64,000 nt of DNA, taken from positions 496,001-560,000 of the forward strand of contig NZ_CP079863.1 in NCBI RefSeq assembly GCF_025263485.1. Reading direction: 5' to 3'. Of this stretch, positions 8,911 through 21,634 are shown piece by piece. This stretch comes from Mycobacterium sp. SMC-2 (GTDB lineage: Bacteria > Actinomycetota > Actinomycetes > Mycobacteriales > Mycobacteriaceae). How positions within the stretch are numbered: position 1 is the stretch's first letter; every line of letters starts with the position of its first letter. A program made the position numbers and the translations under genes. Under the pieces are notes generated by a model. It made no database searches and had not been told where the DNA came from. It saw only the letters and a list, made by a program, of their open reading frames with translations.

Positions 8911-10842
8911 ATGCGTAACGCGCTGGCCGTCCTGGGTCAGATGGCGTTGGCCGCCGCGGTGGCCGTCGTCGTCGCGGCGGTCTCGCTGGTAGCCATCTCC
9001 GGCGTGCAGTGGCCGGCCTTCCCGTCGTCCAACCAGTTGCACGCGCTGACCACCGTGGGCCAGGTCGGCTGCCTGGCCGGCCTGGTCGCGGTGGGCTGGG
9101 CGTGGCGGCGGTCCGGCCGGTGTCGGTGGCTCGCCCAGCTGGGCGGGCTGGTGTTCGTGTCCGCGTTCACCGTCGTGACGCTGGGCATGCCGCTGGGTGC
9201 GACCAAGCTGTACCTGTTCGGCATCTCCGTCGACCAGCAGTTCCGCACCGAGTACCTGACCCGGCTCGCCGACAGCCCGGCCCTGCGCGACATGACCTAC
9301 ATCGGGCTGCCGCCGTTCTACCCGCCCGGCTGGTTCTGGATCGGCGGGCGGGTCGCGGCGCTCAGCGGAACACCGGCCTGGGAGATGTACAAGCCGTGGG
9401 CCGTCACCTCGATCGCCATCGCGGTCGCCGTCGCGCTTGTGCTGTGGTGGCGGATGGTCCGTTTCGAGTACGCCCTGATCGTCACCACCGCGACGGCGGC
9501 GGCGACGCTCGCCTACGGTTCGCCCGAGCCCTACGCCGCGATGATCACCGTGCTGCTGCCGCCGGTGCTGGTGCTGACCTGGTCGGGCCTGCGCGCCGGC
9601 GTGGCACCCGAGGCCGAACGTGAAGCTGGCTCACTCGAGCCGCACCGAAGCGGCTGGGCCGCCGTCGTCGCCGCCGGGCTGTTCTTGGGCTTCACCGCCA
9701 CCTGGTACACGCTGCTGTTCGGCTTTAGCGCCTTCACGTTCGGGGTGATGGGCGTCGCGCTGGCCGGATCACGCTGGCGACAAGGAGGTTTCAGGGCGGC
9801 GCTCGACCCGCTGCGCCGGCTCGCCGTCATCGCCGTCATCGCCGCGGCGATCGGGAGCACCACCTGGCTGCCGTTCCTGTTGCGGGCGGCCCGCAGCCCG
9901 GTCAGCAACTCCGGCAGCGCCGCGCACTACCTGCCGGCCGACGGCGCCGTGCTCACCTTCCCGATGCTGCAGTTCTCCCTGCTGGGGGCGATCTGCCTGC
10001 TGGGCGCCCTGTGGCTGGTGCTGCGCGCCCGGACGTCGGTGCGCGCCGGCGCCCTGGCCATCGGCGTGCTGGCCATCTACCTGTGGTCGCTGTTGTCGAT
10101 GCTGACCACGCTGGCGCGCACCACGCTGCTGTCGTTCCGGCTGCAGCCCACCCTGACCGTGTTGCTGGTTGCCGCGGGGGCGTTCGGCTTCGTCGAGGCG
10201 GTGCGGGCGCTGTCCGCGCGGGGCGGGGCCTGGGAAAGGGCGACGGTCCCCGTCGCCGGGGCCATCGGCCTGGCCGCGGCGATGGCGTTCAGCCAGGACA
10301 TTCCCGACGTACTGCGCCCGGACCTCACCATCGCCTACACCGACACCGACGGGAACGGCCAGCGCGGCGACCGGCGGCCGCCGAGCGCGGAGAAGTTCTA
10401 CCCCGACATCGACCGCGCCATCGCGACGGTGACCGGCAGGCCGCGTGACCAGACCGTCGTGATGACCGCCGACTACAGCTTCCTGTCCTTCTATCCCTAT
10501 TGGGGATTTCAGGGACTGACGTCGCACTACGCCAACCCGCTGGCGCAGTTCGACCTGCGGGCCGCCCAGATCAAGAAGTGGGCCAGTCTCAAGTCCGCCG
10601 ACGAGCTCATCCGCGCGCTCGACACCTGCCCCTGGCCGCCGCCCACGGTGTTCCTCATGCGCCGCGGCGCGAACGGCGACTACACCCTGCGGCTCGCCGA
10701 GGACGTGTATCCCAACCAGCCCAACGTCCGTCGCTACACCGTCGACCTGCGGGCCGCGCTCTTCGAAAGCCCGCAGTTCGTCGTCCAAAGCGCCGGCCCG
10801 TTCGTGGTGGCCATCCGCAAGCCCCCGACAAGCCACCGATGA
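8911..10842 (+). CDS. aftA: Arabinofuranosyltransferase AftA (Rv3792)
   Basis: A 643-residue GT-C (GT85) integral membrane protein with about 11-13 helices over the first 450 residues and a soluble periplasmic C-terminal domain of about 180 residues (from [15 protein letters not shown] onward). It adds the first arabinofuranose residues to galactan, using decaprenylphosphoryl-arabinose. The length equals the M. tuberculosis annotation. The ATG at 8911 is two bases after dprE2, and the stop overlaps the ATG of embC, giving a coupled dprE1-dprE2-aftA-embC series. Confidence 0.95.
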   Translation: MRNALAVLGQMALAAAVAVVVAAVSLVAISGVQWPAFPSSNQLHALTTVGQVGCLAGLVAVGWAWRRSGRCRWLAQLGGLVFVSAFTVVTLGMPLGATKLYLFGISVDQQFRTEYLTRLADSPALRDMTYIGLPPFYPPGWFWIGGRVAALSGTPAWEMYKPWAVTSIAIAVAVALVLWWRMVRFEYALIVTTATAAATLAYGSPEPYAAMITVLLPPVLVLTWSGLRAGVAPEAEREAGSLEPHRSGWAAVVAAGLFLGFTATWYTLLFGFSAFTFGVMGVALAGSRWRQGGFRAALDPLRRLAVIAVIAAAIGSTTWLPFLLRAARSPVSNSGSAAHYLPADGAVLTFPMLQFSLLGAICLLGALWLVLRARTSVRAGALAIGVLAIYLWSLLSMLTTLARTTLLSFRLQPTLTVLLVAAGAFGFVEAVRALSARGGAWERATVPVAGAIGLAAAMAFSQDIPDVLRPDLTIAYTDTDGNGQRGDRRPPSAEKFYPDIDRAIATVTGRPRDQTVVMTADYSFLSFYPYWGFQGLTSHYANPLAQFDLRAAQIKKWASLKSADELIRALDTCPWPPPTVFLMRRGANGDYTLRLAEDVYPNQPNVRRYTVDLRAALFESPQFVVQSAGPFVVAIRKPPTSHR

Positions 10843-13800
10843 GCACCGACACCTCGCCGCCACGCCACGAAGAACTAGCATCTACCACCGTGACCGACAC
10901 GGGAGCGAACCACCGGATCGCTCGGTGGGTCGCTACCGTCGCGGGCCTGCTCGGGGCGTTGCTGGCCATCGCCACCCCCCTGCTGCCGGTCAACCAGACC
11001 ACCGCCGCGCTGAACTGGCCGCAGAACGGCACGTTCGAGAGCGTCGACGCTCCGCTGATCGGATATGTCGCCACCGACCTCGACGTCACCGTGCCCTGCC
11101 AGGCCGCCGCCGGGCTCGCCGGACCGCAGAACGCCGCCAAGACGGTGCTGTTGTCGACGGTGCCCAAGCAGGCGCCCAAGGCCGTCGACCGCGGGCTGCT
11201 CATCCAGCGAGCCAACGACTACCTGGTGGTGGTGGTGCGCAACGTCGCGGTGGTGACGGCCCCGCTGAGCCAGGTGCTCAGCCCGGCCTGCCAGCGGTTG
11301 ACCTTCACCGCGCACGCCGAGAAGGTCACCGCCGAGTTCATCGGGCTGACCCAGGGACCCAACGCCGAGCACCCCGGTTCGCCGCTTCGCGGGGAGAAGA
11401 GCGGCTACGACTTTCGGCCCCAGATCGTCGGCGTCTTCACCGACCTGAGCGGGCCGGCGCCGCCGGGACTGAGCTTTTCGGCGACCATCGACACGCGCTA
11501 CAGCAGCAGCCCCACCCAGCTGAAGATGGCGGCGATGATCCTCGGGGTCGTGCTGACGGCCGTCGCCCTGGTCGCGTTGCATCTGCTCGACACCGCCTTC
11601 GAGACCGCCGGGGCCACCCGGCACCGCCGCTTCCTGCCGTCGCGCTGGTGGTCGATCGGCGGGCTGGACGCCCTGGTCATCGGCGTGCTGGCGTGGTGGC
11701 AGTTCGTCGGCGCGAATACCTCCGACGACGGCTACATCCTGACCATGGCCCGGGTGTCCGAGCACGCCGGCTATATGGCCAACTACTACCGCTGGTTCGG
11801 CACACCCGAGGCCCCCTTCGGCTGGTACTACGACCTGCTGGCGCTGTGGGCCCACGTCAGCACCGCCAGCATCTGGATGCGGCTGCCCACCCTGGCCATG
11901 GCGCTGACCTGCTGGTGGGTGATCAGCCGTGAAGTCATGCCGCGCCTGGGCCACGCCGTCAAGCGGAGCCGCGGCGCGGCGTGGACCGCGGCCGGCATGT
12001 TCCTGGCCGTGTGGCTGCCGCTCAACAACGGCCTGCGTCCCGAGCCCATCATCGCGCTGGGCATCCTGCTGACCTGGTGCTCGGTGGAACGCGCGGTGGC
12101 CACCAGCCGACTGCTGCCGGTGGCGGTCGCCTGCATCATCGGTGCGCTGACGCTGTTCTCCGGGCCGACGGGCATCGCCTCGATCGGTGCCCTGCTGGTC
12201 GCCATCGGGCCGCTGCGGACCATCCTGCACCGCAGGTCCAAGCGATTCGGCCCGCTGCCGCTGGTGGCACCCCTGTTCGCCGCGGTCACCGTCGGCGCCA
12301 TCCTCATCTTCCGCGACCAGACCCTGGCCGGCGAGGTTCAGGCCAGCATGCTCAAGCGGGCCGTCGGGCCCAGCCTGAGTTGGTTCGACGAACACATCCG
12401 GTACGAGCGGCTGTTCATGGCCAGCCCCGACGGGTCCGTCGCCCGCCGCTTCGCCGTGCTGGCGCTGGTGCTGGCGCTCGGGATCACCGTCGCAATGTCG
12501 TTGCGCAAGGGCCGAATTCCCGGCACGGCCGCCGGTCCGAGCCGCCGCATCCTCGGGATCACCATCATCTCCTTCGTCGCGATGATGTTCACGCCGACCA
12601 AATGGACCCACCACTTCGGGGTGTTCGCCGGGCTGGCCGGGCCGCTGGGCGCGCTGGCCGCCGTGGCGGTGACGTCCGTGGCGATGCGGTCCCGGCGCAA
12701 CCGCACCGTGTTCGCCGCGGTGGTGCTGTTCCTGGTGGCCCTGTCGTTCGCCAGCGTCAACGGCTGGTGGTATGTGTCCAATTTCGGTGTGCCATGGTCG
12801 AATTCGTTCCCGGCGTGGCACTACGCCTTCGCCACCGCGCTGCTCGGGCTGACCGTCCTGGTGCTGCTACTGGCGGCGTGGTTCCACTTCGTCGACCCTG
12901 AGAACAGCGCACCCAAAACCCGGGTTGGCGCGCGTGTCGCCGGAATTGTGCAGTCCCCGTTGGCAATTGCGACGTGGTTGCTGGTGGTGTTCGAGGTGGC
13001 GTCGCTGACCCTGGCGATGACCGACCAGTACCCCGCCTGGACGGTGGGCCGCTCCAACCTCGAGGCTGCTTTTGTCTTCAAGACGGGCCACACCTGCGGG
13101 CTGGCGCAGGACGTGCTGGTGGAGCAGGAGCCGAACGCGGGCATGCTGGCACCGGTGAGCGCCCCGGTGGCCGATGCCCTCGGAGCGGGCCTGTCGGAAG
13201 CCTTCACGCCCAACGGGATTCCCGCCGACGTCCGCGCCGACCCGGTGATGGAACGTCCGGGCGACCGCAGTTTTGTCAGCGACGACAAGTTGGTCACCGG
13301 CGCGGAGCCGGGCACCGAGGGCGGCACCACCCCGGCGCCGGGCATCAACGGTTCGGTCGCCCAGCTGCCCTACAACCTCGACCCGGCGCGCACACCCGTG
13401 CTCGGCAGCTGGAGGTCGGGCATCCAGTTGCCCGCCCACCTGCGGTCGGGCTGGTATCGACTGCCGGCCCGCGACAAGGCGGGGCCGCTGCTGGTGGTGA
13501 GCGCGGCCGGCCGCTTCGACCCCCGCGAGGTCCAGGTCCAGTGGGCCACCGATGACCAAGCGGCGAGCGGACATCCCGGCGGCTCGTTCCAGTTCGCCGA
13601 CGTGGGGGCGTCCCCGGCGTGGCGCAATTTGCGCTTGCCGCTGTCGGCCATCCCCGCTAGCGCCACCCAGATCCGGTTGGTCGCCGACGACGAAGACCTG
13701 GCGCCGCAGCACTGGATCGCGCTCACCCCGCCGCGGATTCCGCAGCTGCGCACGCTGCAGGACGTGGTGGGGTCGAAAGATCCGGTGTTCCTGGACTGGC

Positions 13801-14129
13801 TGGTCGGCCTGGCGTTCCCGTGCCAGCGGCCGTTCGGCCATCAAAACGGCGTCGACGAGACGCCGAAATGGCGCATCCTGCCGGACCGTTTCGGCGCCGA
13901 AGCCAACTCGCCGGTGATGGACAACAACGGTGGCGGTCCGCTGGGCGTCACGGAGCTGCTGCTGAAGGCGACCACCATGGCCACCTATCTGAAGGACGAC
14001 TGGTCGCGCGACTGGGGCTCGCTGCAACGATTGACTCCCTATTACCCCGGCGCCCAGGCCGCCCGTCTGCAGCTGGGGACCGCCACGCGCAGCGGTCTGT
14101 GGAGCCCCGCGCCGCTGCGCAAGAGCTAG
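10839..14129 (+). CDS. embC: Arabinosyltransferase EmbC (Rv3793)
   Basis: A 1096-residue GT53 protein with about 13-15 membrane helices in the N-terminal two thirds and a carbohydrate-binding periplasmic C-terminal domain. The catalytic Asp pair lies in the first periplasmic loop motif NTSDDGY (Asp296 from GAC at 11724). EmbC extends the arabinan of lipoarabinomannan, using decaprenylphosphoryl-arabinose, and is one of the ethambutol targets. The ATG at 10839 overlaps the aftA stop. Unlike M. tuberculosis, where embA follows at once, a separate gene lies between embC and embA here. Confidence 0.97.
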   Translation: MSTDTSPPRHEELASTTVTDTGANHRIARWVATVAGLLGALLAIATPLLPVNQTTAALNWPQNGTFESVDAPLIGYVATDLDVTVPCQAAAGLAGPQNAAKTVLLSTVPKQAPKAVDRGLLIQRANDYLVVVVRNVAVVTAPLSQVLSPACQRLTFTAHAEKVTAEFIGLTQGPNAEHPGSPLRGEKSGYDFRPQIVGVFTDLSGPAPPGLSFSATIDTRYSSSPTQLKMAAMILGVVLTAVALVALHLLDTAFETAGATRHRRFLPSRWWSIGGLDALVIGVLAWWQFVGANTSDDGYILTMARVSEHAGYMANYYRWFGTPEAPFGWYYDLLALWAHVSTASIWMRLPTLAMALTCWWVISREVMPRLGHAVKRSRGAAWTAAGMFLAVWLPLNNGLRPEPIIALGILLTWCSVERAVATSRLLPVAVACIIGALTLFSGPTGIASIGALLVAIGPLRTILHRRSKRFGPLPLVAPLFAAVTVGAILIFRDQTLAGEVQASMLKRAVGPSLSWFDEHIRYERLFMASPDGSVARRFAVLALVLALGITVAMSLRKGRIPGTAAGPSRRILGITIISFVAMMFTPTKWTHHFGVFAGLAGPLGALAAVAVTSVAMRSRRNRTVFAAVVLFLVALSFASVNGWWYVSNFGVPWSNSFPAWHYAFATALLGLTVLVLLLAAWFHFVDPENSAPKTRVGARVAGIVQSPLAIATWLLVVFEVASLTLAMTDQYPAWTVGRSNLEAAFVFKTGHTCGLAQDVLVEQEPNAGMLAPVSAPVADALGAGLSEAFTPNGIPADVRADPVMERPGDRSFVSDDKLVTGAEPGTEGGTTPAPGINGSVAQLPYNLDPARTPVLGSWRSGIQLPAHLRSGWYRLPARDKAGPLLVVSAAGRFDPREVQVQWATDDQAASGHPGGSFQFADVGASPAWRNLRLPLSAIPASATQIRLVADDEDLAPQHWIALTPPRIPQLRTLQDVVGSKDPVFLDWLVGLAFPCQRPFGHQNGVDETPKWRILPDRFGAEANSPVMDNNGGGPLGVTELLLKATTMATYLKDDWSRDWGSLQRLTPYYPGAQAARLQLGTATRSGLWSPAPLRKS

Positions 14130-14263
14130 GCATCGCTTCGACGTTCAGCTGGGACATCGGCCGGTCCCGGCTGGCAATCCGTCGGCGACGGTGTCGGCGG
14201 CGAGGTAAGCTGGCCGCTATATCTGGCTCGCTACACCCGCTTGCTGCCCGCAGGGGCCCGGAA

Positions 14264-14887
14264 ATGACGGCAACGCTGATGGGCATGGCCCGCGACGAGC
14301 GGGCAGACCTGGCGGAATTCCTGGCCACCCTGACGCCGCAGCAGTGGGAAGCGCCCAGCCTGTGTTCCGACTGGACCGTCAAAGACGTTGTCGCGCATGT
14401 GATCAGCTACGAAGAGCTTGGCACGCTGGGGCTGCTGAAGCGGTTCGCGAAGGGCCGGGTCGTCCACGCCAACCAGGTGGGTGTCGACGAATTCGCCGAC
14501 CGGAGTGCTCAACAGCTGCTCGACTTCCTTCGCGCCCACCTCCAACCGCGCGGGCTGACAGCGGGTTTCGGCGGAATGATCGCACTCGTCGACGGCACCG
14601 TCCATCACCAAGACATTCGCCGCGCGCTCGGCCGGCCGCGCACCGTGCCGGCCGAGCGGCTCCAGCGGGTCCTCGGCCTGGTGCCGGGCAACCCCAGGCT
14701 CGGCGCCGGACGCCGGATCAGGGGGCTGCACCTGCGCGCCACCGACGTCGACTGGAAACTCGGCCGCGGGCCGGAAGTCACCGGGCCCGGCGAGGCGCTC
14801 CTGATGGCGATGTGCGGCCGCCCGGCGGCGCTCGCCGACCTGGCCGGCCCCGGCCTGGACACCCTGGCCGCCCGGCTGGCCCGCTGA
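14264..14887 (+). CDS. Maleylpyruvate isomerase-family (mycothiol-dependent, DinB-like) protein
   Basis: A 207-residue protein. The N-terminal half has the MDMPI/DinB_2 signature: [13 protein letters not shown], then [14 protein letters not shown] with the helix-bound His, and later [16 protein letters not shown] with further metal-binding His residues. Members use mycothiol as cofactor or bind metal in thiol chemistry, but most have no known substrate. It stands alone between embC and embA, on the same strand, 134 bases after embC and 68 bases before embA. The ATG at 14264 fits the family N-terminus. It is not part of the classical emb cluster. Confidence 0.8.
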   Translation: MTATLMGMARDERADLAEFLATLTPQQWEAPSLCSDWTVKDVVAHVISYEELGTLGLLKRFAKGRVVHANQVGVDEFADRSAQQLLDFLRAHLQPRGLTAGFGGMIALVDGTVHHQDIRRALGRPRTVPAERLQRVLGLVPGNPRLGAGRRIRGLHLRATDVDWKLGRGPEVTGPGEALLMAMCGRPAALADLAGPGLDTLAARLAR

Positions 14888-14941
14888 CGCCGACCGGGGC
14901 CCGCGCGGCCCCGCGTCCTCAGCGGACACAGCGGCTTCGCT

Positions 14942-14947
14942 TACGAT
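14942..14947 (+). promoter_or_regulatory. Candidate -10 element of an embA promoter (TACGAT)
   Basis: TACGAT lies eight bases upstream of the GTG start of embA at 14956, so a transcript starting from it would be almost leaderless. Mutations in the same place upstream of embA raise embAB expression in M. tuberculosis. No convincing -35 element is visible, which is common in mycobacteria. The assignment is by motif and spacing only. Confidence 0.45.
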
Positions 14948-14955
14948 CGAGCCTC

Positions 14956-17900
14956 GTGCCCCACGACGGTAATCAGCGATCGCAGCGGATCCCGCGGTTG
15001 GTGGCCGCCGTCGCGGGGATCGTGGGACTGCTGTTGTGCGCGCTCGTCCCGCTGCTTCCGGTCAAGCAGACCACCGCGACGGTGCTGTGGCCGCAGGGCA
15101 CCGCCGACGGGCACGTCACCCAGATAACCGCGCCCCTGGTGTCCGGGGCGCCGCGTGCGCTGGACATCTCGATCCCGTGCGCGGCGATCGCCACCCTGCC
15201 CGCCAACGGCGGCCTGGTGGTCTCGACCCTGCCCATCGGCGGGATGGACGTCGGCAAGAACGGGCTCTTCGTGCGCGCCGACAGGGACCTGGTGGTCGTC
15301 GCTTTCCGCGACACCGTGGCCGTGGCGGCGCCGCGAGCGGCGGTCGCGGGCGGGGCCTGCAGCGTGCTGCACGCCTGGGCCGACGCGGGCGGAGCCGGCG
15401 CGGAGTTCGTCGGCATGCCCGGCGCCTCCGGGATGCTGCCCCCGGAAAAGAAGCCCCAGGTCGGCGGGATCTTCACGGACCTGAAGGTGCCCGCCCAGCC
15501 CGGGCTGTCGGCCCGCGTCGACATCGATACCCGGTTCATCACCTCCCCCAGCGCCGTCAAGCAGTTCGCCATGGCCGTGGGTGTCCTGGCCGTCCTGGCG
15601 GCCGTCATCGCGCTGGCAGCGCTCGACCGTCGCAGTCGAGGCGGGGGCACGCTGGTCAACTGGCAGTCGCCGATCGCCTCGCTGTCCCGGTACCGCCCCC
15701 GGGCGCGGTGGCGTTCCTGGCGCCGCGTCGGGCTTGCGACGTGGATCGCCGACGCCGGAGTGATCGCGACGCTGCTGCTCTGGCACGTCATCGGCGCCAC
15801 CTCATCCGACGACGGCTACAACCTCACCATCGCCCGCGTCGCCCCCAGGGCCGGCTACATCGTCGACTACTACCGCTACTTCGGCACGACGGACGCACCG
15901 TTCGACTGGTACCTCGGGGTGCTGTCCAAGCTGGCGTCGGTGAGCACCGCCGGCGTGTGGATGCGGTTGCCCGCCACGCTGGCCGGTATCGCGTGCTGGC
16001 TGGTGATCAGCCACTGGATCCTGCGCAGGCTGGGTCCGGGCAGGGGCGGCCTGGCAGCCAACCGGGTGGCGGTGTTCACCGCCGGCGCGGTCTTCCTGGC
16101 CGCCTGGCTGCCGTTCAACAACGGGCTGCGGCCCGAGCCGCTGATCGCCCTCGGCGTGCTGATCACCTGGATGCTGGTGGAGCGCGCGATCGCGCTGCAA
16201 CGCCTGGCGCCGGCCGCCGTCGCGGTCTTCGTCGCCATGCTGACCGCGACGCTGGCCCCGCAGGGCCTGATCGCCGTCGCCGCGCTGCTGACCGGGTCGC
16301 GCGCGAACGCCCAGACGATCCGGCGCCGCCGGGCGGCCGACGGGCTCATCGCGCCGCTGGCGGTGCTGGCGGCGTCGCTGTCGCTGATCCTCGTGGTGGT
16401 GTTCCGCAGCCAGACCCTGGCCACCGTCGCCGAGTCGGCCCGCATCAAATACAAGGTTGGGCCGACGATCGCCTGGTACCAAGAGTGGCTGCGCTACTAC
16501 TTCCTCACGGTGGAGTCCAACCCCGACGGGTCAATGTCGCGGCGATTCGCGGTCCTGGTGCTGCTGCTGTGCCTGTTCGGAATGCTGGTGATTCTGCTGC
16601 GCCGGGGCCGGATCCCGGGCGTGGCGACCGGCCCGGCCTGGCGGTTGATCGGCACCACCGCGTTCGGCCTGTTGCTGTTGACGTTCACCCCGACGAAGTG
16701 GGCGGTGCAGTTCGGCGCCTTCGCCGGGCTGGCCGGGGCGCTGGGTGCGGTCACCGCGTTCGCCCTTGCGCGGATCGGCCTGCACAACCGCCGCAACCTG
16801 ACGCTGTACGTCACCGCGCTGCTGTTCGTGCTGGCGTGGGCCACCTCCGGCATCAACGGCTGGTTCTACGTCGGCAACTACGGGGTGCCGTGGTACGACA
16901 TCCAGCCGGTCATCGCGAGCCACCCGGTGACGTCGATGTTCTTGACGCTGTCCATCCTCACCGGCCTGCTGGCCGCTTGGCAGCACTTCCGCATGGACTA
17001 CGCCGGACACACCGAAGTGAAGGACAACCGGCGTAACCGGGTACTGGCATCGACCCCGCTGCTGGTGGTCGCGAGCATCATGGTCATCGGCGAAGTCGCC
17101 TCGCTGACCAAGGGCGCGGTGTTCCGCTACCCGCTCTACACCACCGGCAAGGCCAACCTCGCCGCCCTCGCCTCGGGGCTGTCGCCCACGAGCTGCGCCA
17201 TGGCCGACGACGTGCTGACCGAGCCCGACCCCAACGCCGGCATGCTGCAGCCGGCGCCCGGGCAGGCCTTCGGCCCCGACGGCCCGCTCGGCGGTGCCAA
17301 CCCCGTCGGCTTCAAACCCGACGGCGTGGGCGATGACCTCAGGTCCTACCCGGTGGTGACCAAACCGGGGGTGGTCAATTCCGACGCCTCCCCGAACAAG
17401 CCCAACGCCGCGATGAGCGACTCGGCGGGCACGGCCGGCGGAAAGGGCCCCGCCGGCGTCAACGGCTCGCACGCGGCGCTGCCGTTCGGCCTCGACCCGG
17501 CCCGCACCCCGGTGATGGGCAGCTACGGCGAGAACTCGCTGGCCGCCACCGCGACCTCGGCCTGGTACCAGCTGCCGCCGCGCACCGGCGACCGGCCGAT
17601 CGTCGTGGTGTCGGCGGCCGGTGCGATCTGGTCGTACAAAGAGGACGGCACCTTCACCTACGGGCAGTCGCTGAAGTTGCAGTGGGGCGTCGCTCGCCCC
17701 GACGGCACCACCCAGCCGCTCGCGGAGGTGCAGCCGATCGACATCGGACCCGAGCCGGCGTGGCGCAACCTGCGGTTCCCGCTCACCTGGGCGCCGCCCG
17801 AGGCCAACGTGGCGCGCATCGTCGCCTACGACCCGAACCTGAGTTCGGAGCAGTGGTTCGCGTTCACGCCGCCGCGGGTTCCGGTGCTGGAAACCCTGCA

Positions 17901-18282
17901 GCAACTGATGGGATCGCGCACACCCGTGCTGATGGACATCGCGACCGCCGCGAACTTCCCGTGCCAGCACCCGTTCTCCGAACACCTTGGCGTGGCCGAA
18001 CTTCCGCAATACCGCATCCTGCCCGATCACAAGCAGACGGCGTCGTCGTCGAACGGGTGGCAGTCCAGCGAGGCCGGCGGACCGTTCCTGGTCGCCCAGG
18101 CGATGCTTCGCACCGCGACGGTCTCGACGTATCTGCGTGGCGACTGGTATCGCGACTGGGGATCGGTGGAGCAGTACTTCCGGTTGGTGCCGGCTGATCA
18201 GGCGCCGGACGCCGTTATCGAACAGGGTGTGATGACAGTGCACGGCTGGAGCCGGCAGGGACCGATTCGGGCGCTCCCATGA
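14956..18282 (+). CDS. embA: Arabinosyltransferase EmbA (Rv3794)
   Basis: A 1108-residue GT53 membrane protein that pairs with EmbB to build the branched terminal arabinan of arabinogalactan. The loop motif ATSSDDGY contains the catalytic-type Asp pair (Asp285 from GAC at 15808), followed by the [11 protein letters not shown] and [13 protein letters not shown] segments. A soluble C-terminal carbohydrate-binding domain occupies about residues 740-1108. The GTG at 14956 gives the same N-terminus (PHDGN) as the M. tuberculosis protein. The stop overlaps the embB start by four bases, so EmbA and EmbB are probably made in equal amounts. Confidence 0.97.
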   Translation: MPHDGNQRSQRIPRLVAAVAGIVGLLLCALVPLLPVKQTTATVLWPQGTADGHVTQITAPLVSGAPRALDISIPCAAIATLPANGGLVVSTLPIGGMDVGKNGLFVRADRDLVVVAFRDTVAVAAPRAAVAGGACSVLHAWADAGGAGAEFVGMPGASGMLPPEKKPQVGGIFTDLKVPAQPGLSARVDIDTRFITSPSAVKQFAMAVGVLAVLAAVIALAALDRRSRGGGTLVNWQSPIASLSRYRPRARWRSWRRVGLATWIADAGVIATLLLWHVIGATSSDDGYNLTIARVAPRAGYIVDYYRYFGTTDAPFDWYLGVLSKLASVSTAGVWMRLPATLAGIACWLVISHWILRRLGPGRGGLAANRVAVFTAGAVFLAAWLPFNNGLRPEPLIALGVLITWMLVERAIALQRLAPAAVAVFVAMLTATLAPQGLIAVAALLTGSRANAQTIRRRRAADGLIAPLAVLAASLSLILVVVFRSQTLATVAESARIKYKVGPTIAWYQEWLRYYFLTVESNPDGSMSRRFAVLVLLLCLFGMLVILLRRGRIPGVATGPAWRLIGTTAFGLLLLTFTPTKWAVQFGAFAGLAGALGAVTAFALARIGLHNRRNLTLYVTALLFVLAWATSGINGWFYVGNYGVPWYDIQPVIASHPVTSMFLTLSILTGLLAAWQHFRMDYAGHTEVKDNRRNRVLASTPLLVVASIMVIGEVASLTKGAVFRYPLYTTGKANLAALASGLSPTSCAMADDVLTEPDPNAGMLQPAPGQAFGPDGPLGGANPVGFKPDGVGDDLRSYPVVTKPGVVNSDASPNKPNAAMSDSAGTAGGKGPAGVNGSHAALPFGLDPARTPVMGSYGENSLAATATSAWYQLPPRTGDRPIVVVSAAGAIWSYKEDGTFTYGQSLKLQWGVARPDGTTQPLAEVQPIDIGPEPAWRNLRFPLTWAPPEANVARIVAYDPNLSSEQWFAFTPPRVPVLETLQQLMGSRTPVLMDIATAANFPCQHPFSEHLGVAELPQYRILPDHKQTASSSNGWQSSEAGGPFLVAQAMLRTATVSTYLRGDWYRDWGSVEQYFRLVPADQAPDAVIEQGVMTVHGWSRQGPIRALP

Positions 18283-21200
18283 GCGTGACGACGGCCAGCA
18301 AGGACGTGCGGGCGACGCGCTGGGTGGCGACCATCGCCGGGCTGATCGGATTCGTATTGTCGGTGGCCACCCCACTGCTACCCGTCGTGCAGACCACCGC
18401 GACGCTGAATTGGCCGCAGAACGGCCAGCTGAACAGCGTTACGGCGCCGTTGATTTCGCTGACGCCAGTCGACGTGACGGCAATCGTTCCCTGCGCCGCG
18501 GTGCGCGCCCTGCCGCCGGAGGGCGGGGTGGTGCTGAGTACGGCTCCCAAGAAGGGCAAGGACGCCGCGCTGAACGCGTTGTTCGTGGTCGTCAACGCCA
18601 AGCGCGTGGACGTCACCGACCGCAATGTGGTGATCGCCAGCGCACCCCGGGACCAGGTGGCGGGCCCGCAATGTCAGCGCATCGAGATCACGTCGACTAA
18701 AGCCGGCGCCTTCGCCACCTTCGTCGGGCTGAAAGATGCGGCGGGCAAACCGATCAGCGGTGGCTTCCCCGATCCGAACCTGCGGCCGCAGATCGTGGGG
18801 GTGTTCACCGACCTCACCGGGCCCGCCCCACCGGGTTTGAAACTGTCGGCCACCATCGACACCCGGTTCTCCACCACCCCAACGACTTTGAAACTGACCG
18901 CGATGGTGCTGGCCATCGTGTCCACCATCGTCGCGCTGGTCGCCTTGTGGCGCCTCGACCAGCTGGACGGTCACCGGATGCGCCGGATCATTCCCGCGAA
19001 CTGGCGCACCTTTACCCTGGCCGACGTCACAGTGATCTTCGGCTTCCTGCTCTGGCATGTGATCGGGGCGAACTCGTCCGACGACGGCTACATCCTGGGC
19101 ATGGCCCGGGTCGCCGACCACGCCGGCTACATGTCGAACTACTTCCGCTGGTTCGGCAGCCCGGAGGACCCCTTCGGCTGGTACTACAACCTGCTGGCGT
19201 TGATGACCCATGTCAGCGACGCCAGCCTGTGGATGCGGTTGCCCGACCTGATCGCGGGAATCGTGTGCTGGCTGCTGCTCTCGCGTGAGGTGCTGCCACG
19301 GTTGGGGCCCGCGGTGGCCTCCAGCAAGGCGGCGAACTGGGCGGCGGGCATGGTCCTGCTGACCGCGTGGATGCCGTTCGACAACGGCCTGCGCCCCGAG
19401 CCGATCATCGCCGTCGGTTCGCTGATCACCTACGTGCTGATCGAACGCTCCATGCGCTACAGCCGGCTGACGCCCGCCGCGCTGGCGGTCATCACCGCGG
19501 CGTTCACCCTCGGGGTCCAGCCCACCGGATTGATCGCGGTGGCCGCGCTGGTCGCCGGTGGCCGCCCGATCCTGCGCATCCTGGTCCGCCGGCATCGGGT
19601 GGTCGGCACCTTGCCGCTGGTGGCGCCGATGCTGGCCGCCGGCACGGTCATCCTGACCGTGGTGTTCGCCGATCAGACGCTGGCAACGGTGTTGGAAGCC
19701 ACCAGGATTCGCACCGCGATCGGGCCCAGCCAGGCTTGGTACACCGAGAACCTGCGCTATTACTACCTGATTCTGCCCACCGTCGACGGCTCGCTCTCGC
19801 GCCGCTTCGGCTTCCTGATCACCGCGCTGTGCCTCTTCACGGCCGTGTTCATCATGTTGCGGCGCAAGCGGATTCCGGGAGTTGCCCGCGGACCGGCGTG
19901 GCGGTTGATGGGCGTCATCTTCGGCACCATGTTCTTCCTGATGTTCACGCCGACCAAGTGGGTGCACCACTTCGGGCTGTTCGCGGCGGTAGGCGCAGCG
20001 ATGGCCGCGCTGACGACGGTGCTGGTGTCGCATGAGGTGCTGCGCTGGTCGCGCAACCGGATGGCGTTCCTGGCGGCGCTGATGTTCGTGTTGGCGCTGT
20101 GCTTTGCCACCACCAACGGCTGGTGGTACGTCTCCAGCTATGGCGTGCCGTTCAACAGCAGCATGCCGAAAATCGATGGAATCACGATCAGCACAATATT
20201 TTTCGCACTGTTCGCGATCGCCGCGGTGTACGCGGCCTGGTTGCACTTCGCGGATCCCAGCCGCGGCGAGGGCCGGCTGGCGCGGGCGCTGACGGCGGCG
20301 CCCATCCCGCTGGCGGCCGGCTTCATGGCGCTGGTGTTCGTGGCCTCGATGGTGGCCGGCATCGTGCGTCAATACCCCACCTACTCCAACGCCTGGGACA
20401 ACCTGCGCGAGTTCAGCGGAGGCTGCGGCCTGGCCGACGACGTGCTCGTCGAGCCGGACAGCAACGCCGGCTTCATGGCGCCGCTGCCCGACAATTACGG
20501 GCCGCTTGGACCGCTGGGTGGGATCAACCCCACAGGATTCACCCCCAACGGCGTACCGGAACGCACTCTGGCCGAAGCGGTTCGGGAGACGTCGGTGCCG
20601 CAGCCCGGCACCGACTACGACTGGGACGCACCCCTCAAGCTGAGCACCCCGGGCATCAACGGATCGACGGTGCCGCTGCCCTACGGCCTCAACCCCGATC
20701 GGGTTCCGGTGGCGGGCAGCTACACCAGCGGCGCGCAACATCAGAGCAAACTCACCTCGGTGTGGTACCGGCTGCCGAAGGCCGATGACGGGCATCCGCT
20801 GGTGGTGGTGACGGCCGCGGGCACGATCACCGGAAACAGCATCCTGCACCACCACACCAGCGGGCAGACCGTGGAATTGGAATTCGGCAGGCCCGGCCCC
20901 GGCGGCTCCGTGCAGCCGGCCGGCAGGCTCGTGCCCTACGACCTGTACGGGGAGCAGCCCAAGGTGTGGCGCAACCTTCGCTTCCCGCGCTCCCAGATGC
21001 CCGCCGATACGGTCGCGGTGCGGGTACTCGCCGAGGACCTGTCCCTGACGCCGGACGACTGGATCGCGCTGACCCCGCCGCGTGTGCCGGAACTGCGTTC
21101 GTTGCAGGAGTACGTCGGTTCGACACAGCCGGTGCTGATGGACTGGGCGGTCGGGCTCGCCTTCCCGTGCCAGCAGCCGATGCTGCACGTCAACGGCGTC

Positions 21201-21479
21201 ACCGAGATCCCCAAGTTCCGCATCACCCCGGACTACAACGCCAAGAAGCAGGACACCGACACCTGGCAGGACGGCGTCAACGGCGGCCTTTTGGGCATCA
21301 CCGATCTGCTGCTACGGGCGCACGTGATGTCGACCTACCTGTCTCACGACTGGGGCCGCGACTGGGGATCGCTGCGCAAGTTCGACACCATCGCCGACGC
21401 GCGGCCCGCGCGGCTCGACCTCGGCACCGCGACCCGCAGCGGATGGTGGTCGCCGGGCGAGATCCGCATTAAGCCCTAG
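18279..21479 (+). CDS. embB: Arabinosyltransferase EmbB (Rv3795), ethambutol target
   Basis: A 1066-residue GT53 protein, about 30 residues shorter than M. tuberculosis EmbB because its N-terminus and one loop are shorter. The catalytic loop is [15 protein letters not shown], with Asp268 and Met275; Met275 equals Met306, the commonest ethambutol-resistance site, and is unchanged. The position matching Gly406 is Pro375 (codon at 19401) in [12 protein letters not shown], whereas M. tuberculosis has Gly there. The C-terminal carbohydrate-binding domain runs from about residue 720. The ATG at 18279 overlaps the embA stop. Confidence 0.97.
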   Translation: MSVTTASKDVRATRWVATIAGLIGFVLSVATPLLPVVQTTATLNWPQNGQLNSVTAPLISLTPVDVTAIVPCAAVRALPPEGGVVLSTAPKKGKDAALNALFVVVNAKRVDVTDRNVVIASAPRDQVAGPQCQRIEITSTKAGAFATFVGLKDAAGKPISGGFPDPNLRPQIVGVFTDLTGPAPPGLKLSATIDTRFSTTPTTLKLTAMVLAIVSTIVALVALWRLDQLDGHRMRRIIPANWRTFTLADVTVIFGFLLWHVIGANSSDDGYILGMARVADHAGYMSNYFRWFGSPEDPFGWYYNLLALMTHVSDASLWMRLPDLIAGIVCWLLLSREVLPRLGPAVASSKAANWAAGMVLLTAWMPFDNGLRPEPIIAVGSLITYVLIERSMRYSRLTPAALAVITAAFTLGVQPTGLIAVAALVAGGRPILRILVRRHRVVGTLPLVAPMLAAGTVILTVVFADQTLATVLEATRIRTAIGPSQAWYTENLRYYYLILPTVDGSLSRRFGFLITALCLFTAVFIMLRRKRIPGVARGPAWRLMGVIFGTMFFLMFTPTKWVHHFGLFAAVGAAMAALTTVLVSHEVLRWSRNRMAFLAALMFVLALCFATTNGWWYVSSYGVPFNSSMPKIDGITISTIFFALFAIAAVYAAWLHFADPSRGEGRLARALTAAPIPLAAGFMALVFVASMVAGIVRQYPTYSNAWDNLREFSGGCGLADDVLVEPDSNAGFMAPLPDNYGPLGPLGGINPTGFTPNGVPERTLAEAVRETSVPQPGTDYDWDAPLKLSTPGINGSTVPLPYGLNPDRVPVAGSYTSGAQHQSKLTSVWYRLPKADDGHPLVVVTAAGTITGNSILHHHTSGQTVELEFGRPGPGGSVQPAGRLVPYDLYGEQPKVWRNLRFPRSQMPADTVAVRVLAEDLSLTPDDWIALTPPRVPELRSLQEYVGSTQPVLMDWAVGLAFPCQQPMLHVNGVTEIPKFRITPDYNAKKQDTDTWQDGVNGGLLGITDLLLRAHVMSTYLSHDWGRDWGSLRKFDTIADARPARLDLGTATRSGWWSPGEIRIKP

Positions 21480-21599
21480 CGGTTTTATAAAGGGTTTCGC
21501 CCCAATTGGTCAGCCGCCAAATAACTGTCCAAATTAACGTTTGAGTAATTGTCGGAATTTGGTTTAAATTTGGCCGGCCCGGGTTAACACCTATTCCGC

Positions 21600-21615
21600 T
21601 GTGATCCACTTCACA
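21600..21615 (+). promoter_or_regulatory. Perfect CRP-type palindrome
   Basis: TGTGA-TCCACT-TCACA is a full match to the TGTGAN6TCACA core bound by CRP (Rv3676 in M. tuberculosis). It lies 19 bases before the ATG of the secreted protein gene at 21635, close to or after the likely transcription start, a position that would favour repression. The upstream 100 bases are unusually AT-rich for this window. Confidence 0.6.
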
Positions 21616-21634
21616 CGGGGAAACGGGTGGGCCC

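Noticed and set aside
14264..14887. Regulator EmbR between embC and embA
   Set aside because: The protein has no OmpR-type DNA-binding or FHA domain; its motifs are those of the MDMPI/DinB family.
18378..21188. Very long open frame antisense to embB
   Set aside because: It is the mirror of a highly conserved gene, has Arg/Gln/His/Gly-rich low-quality composition and no recognisable domain. High GC content creates such frames.
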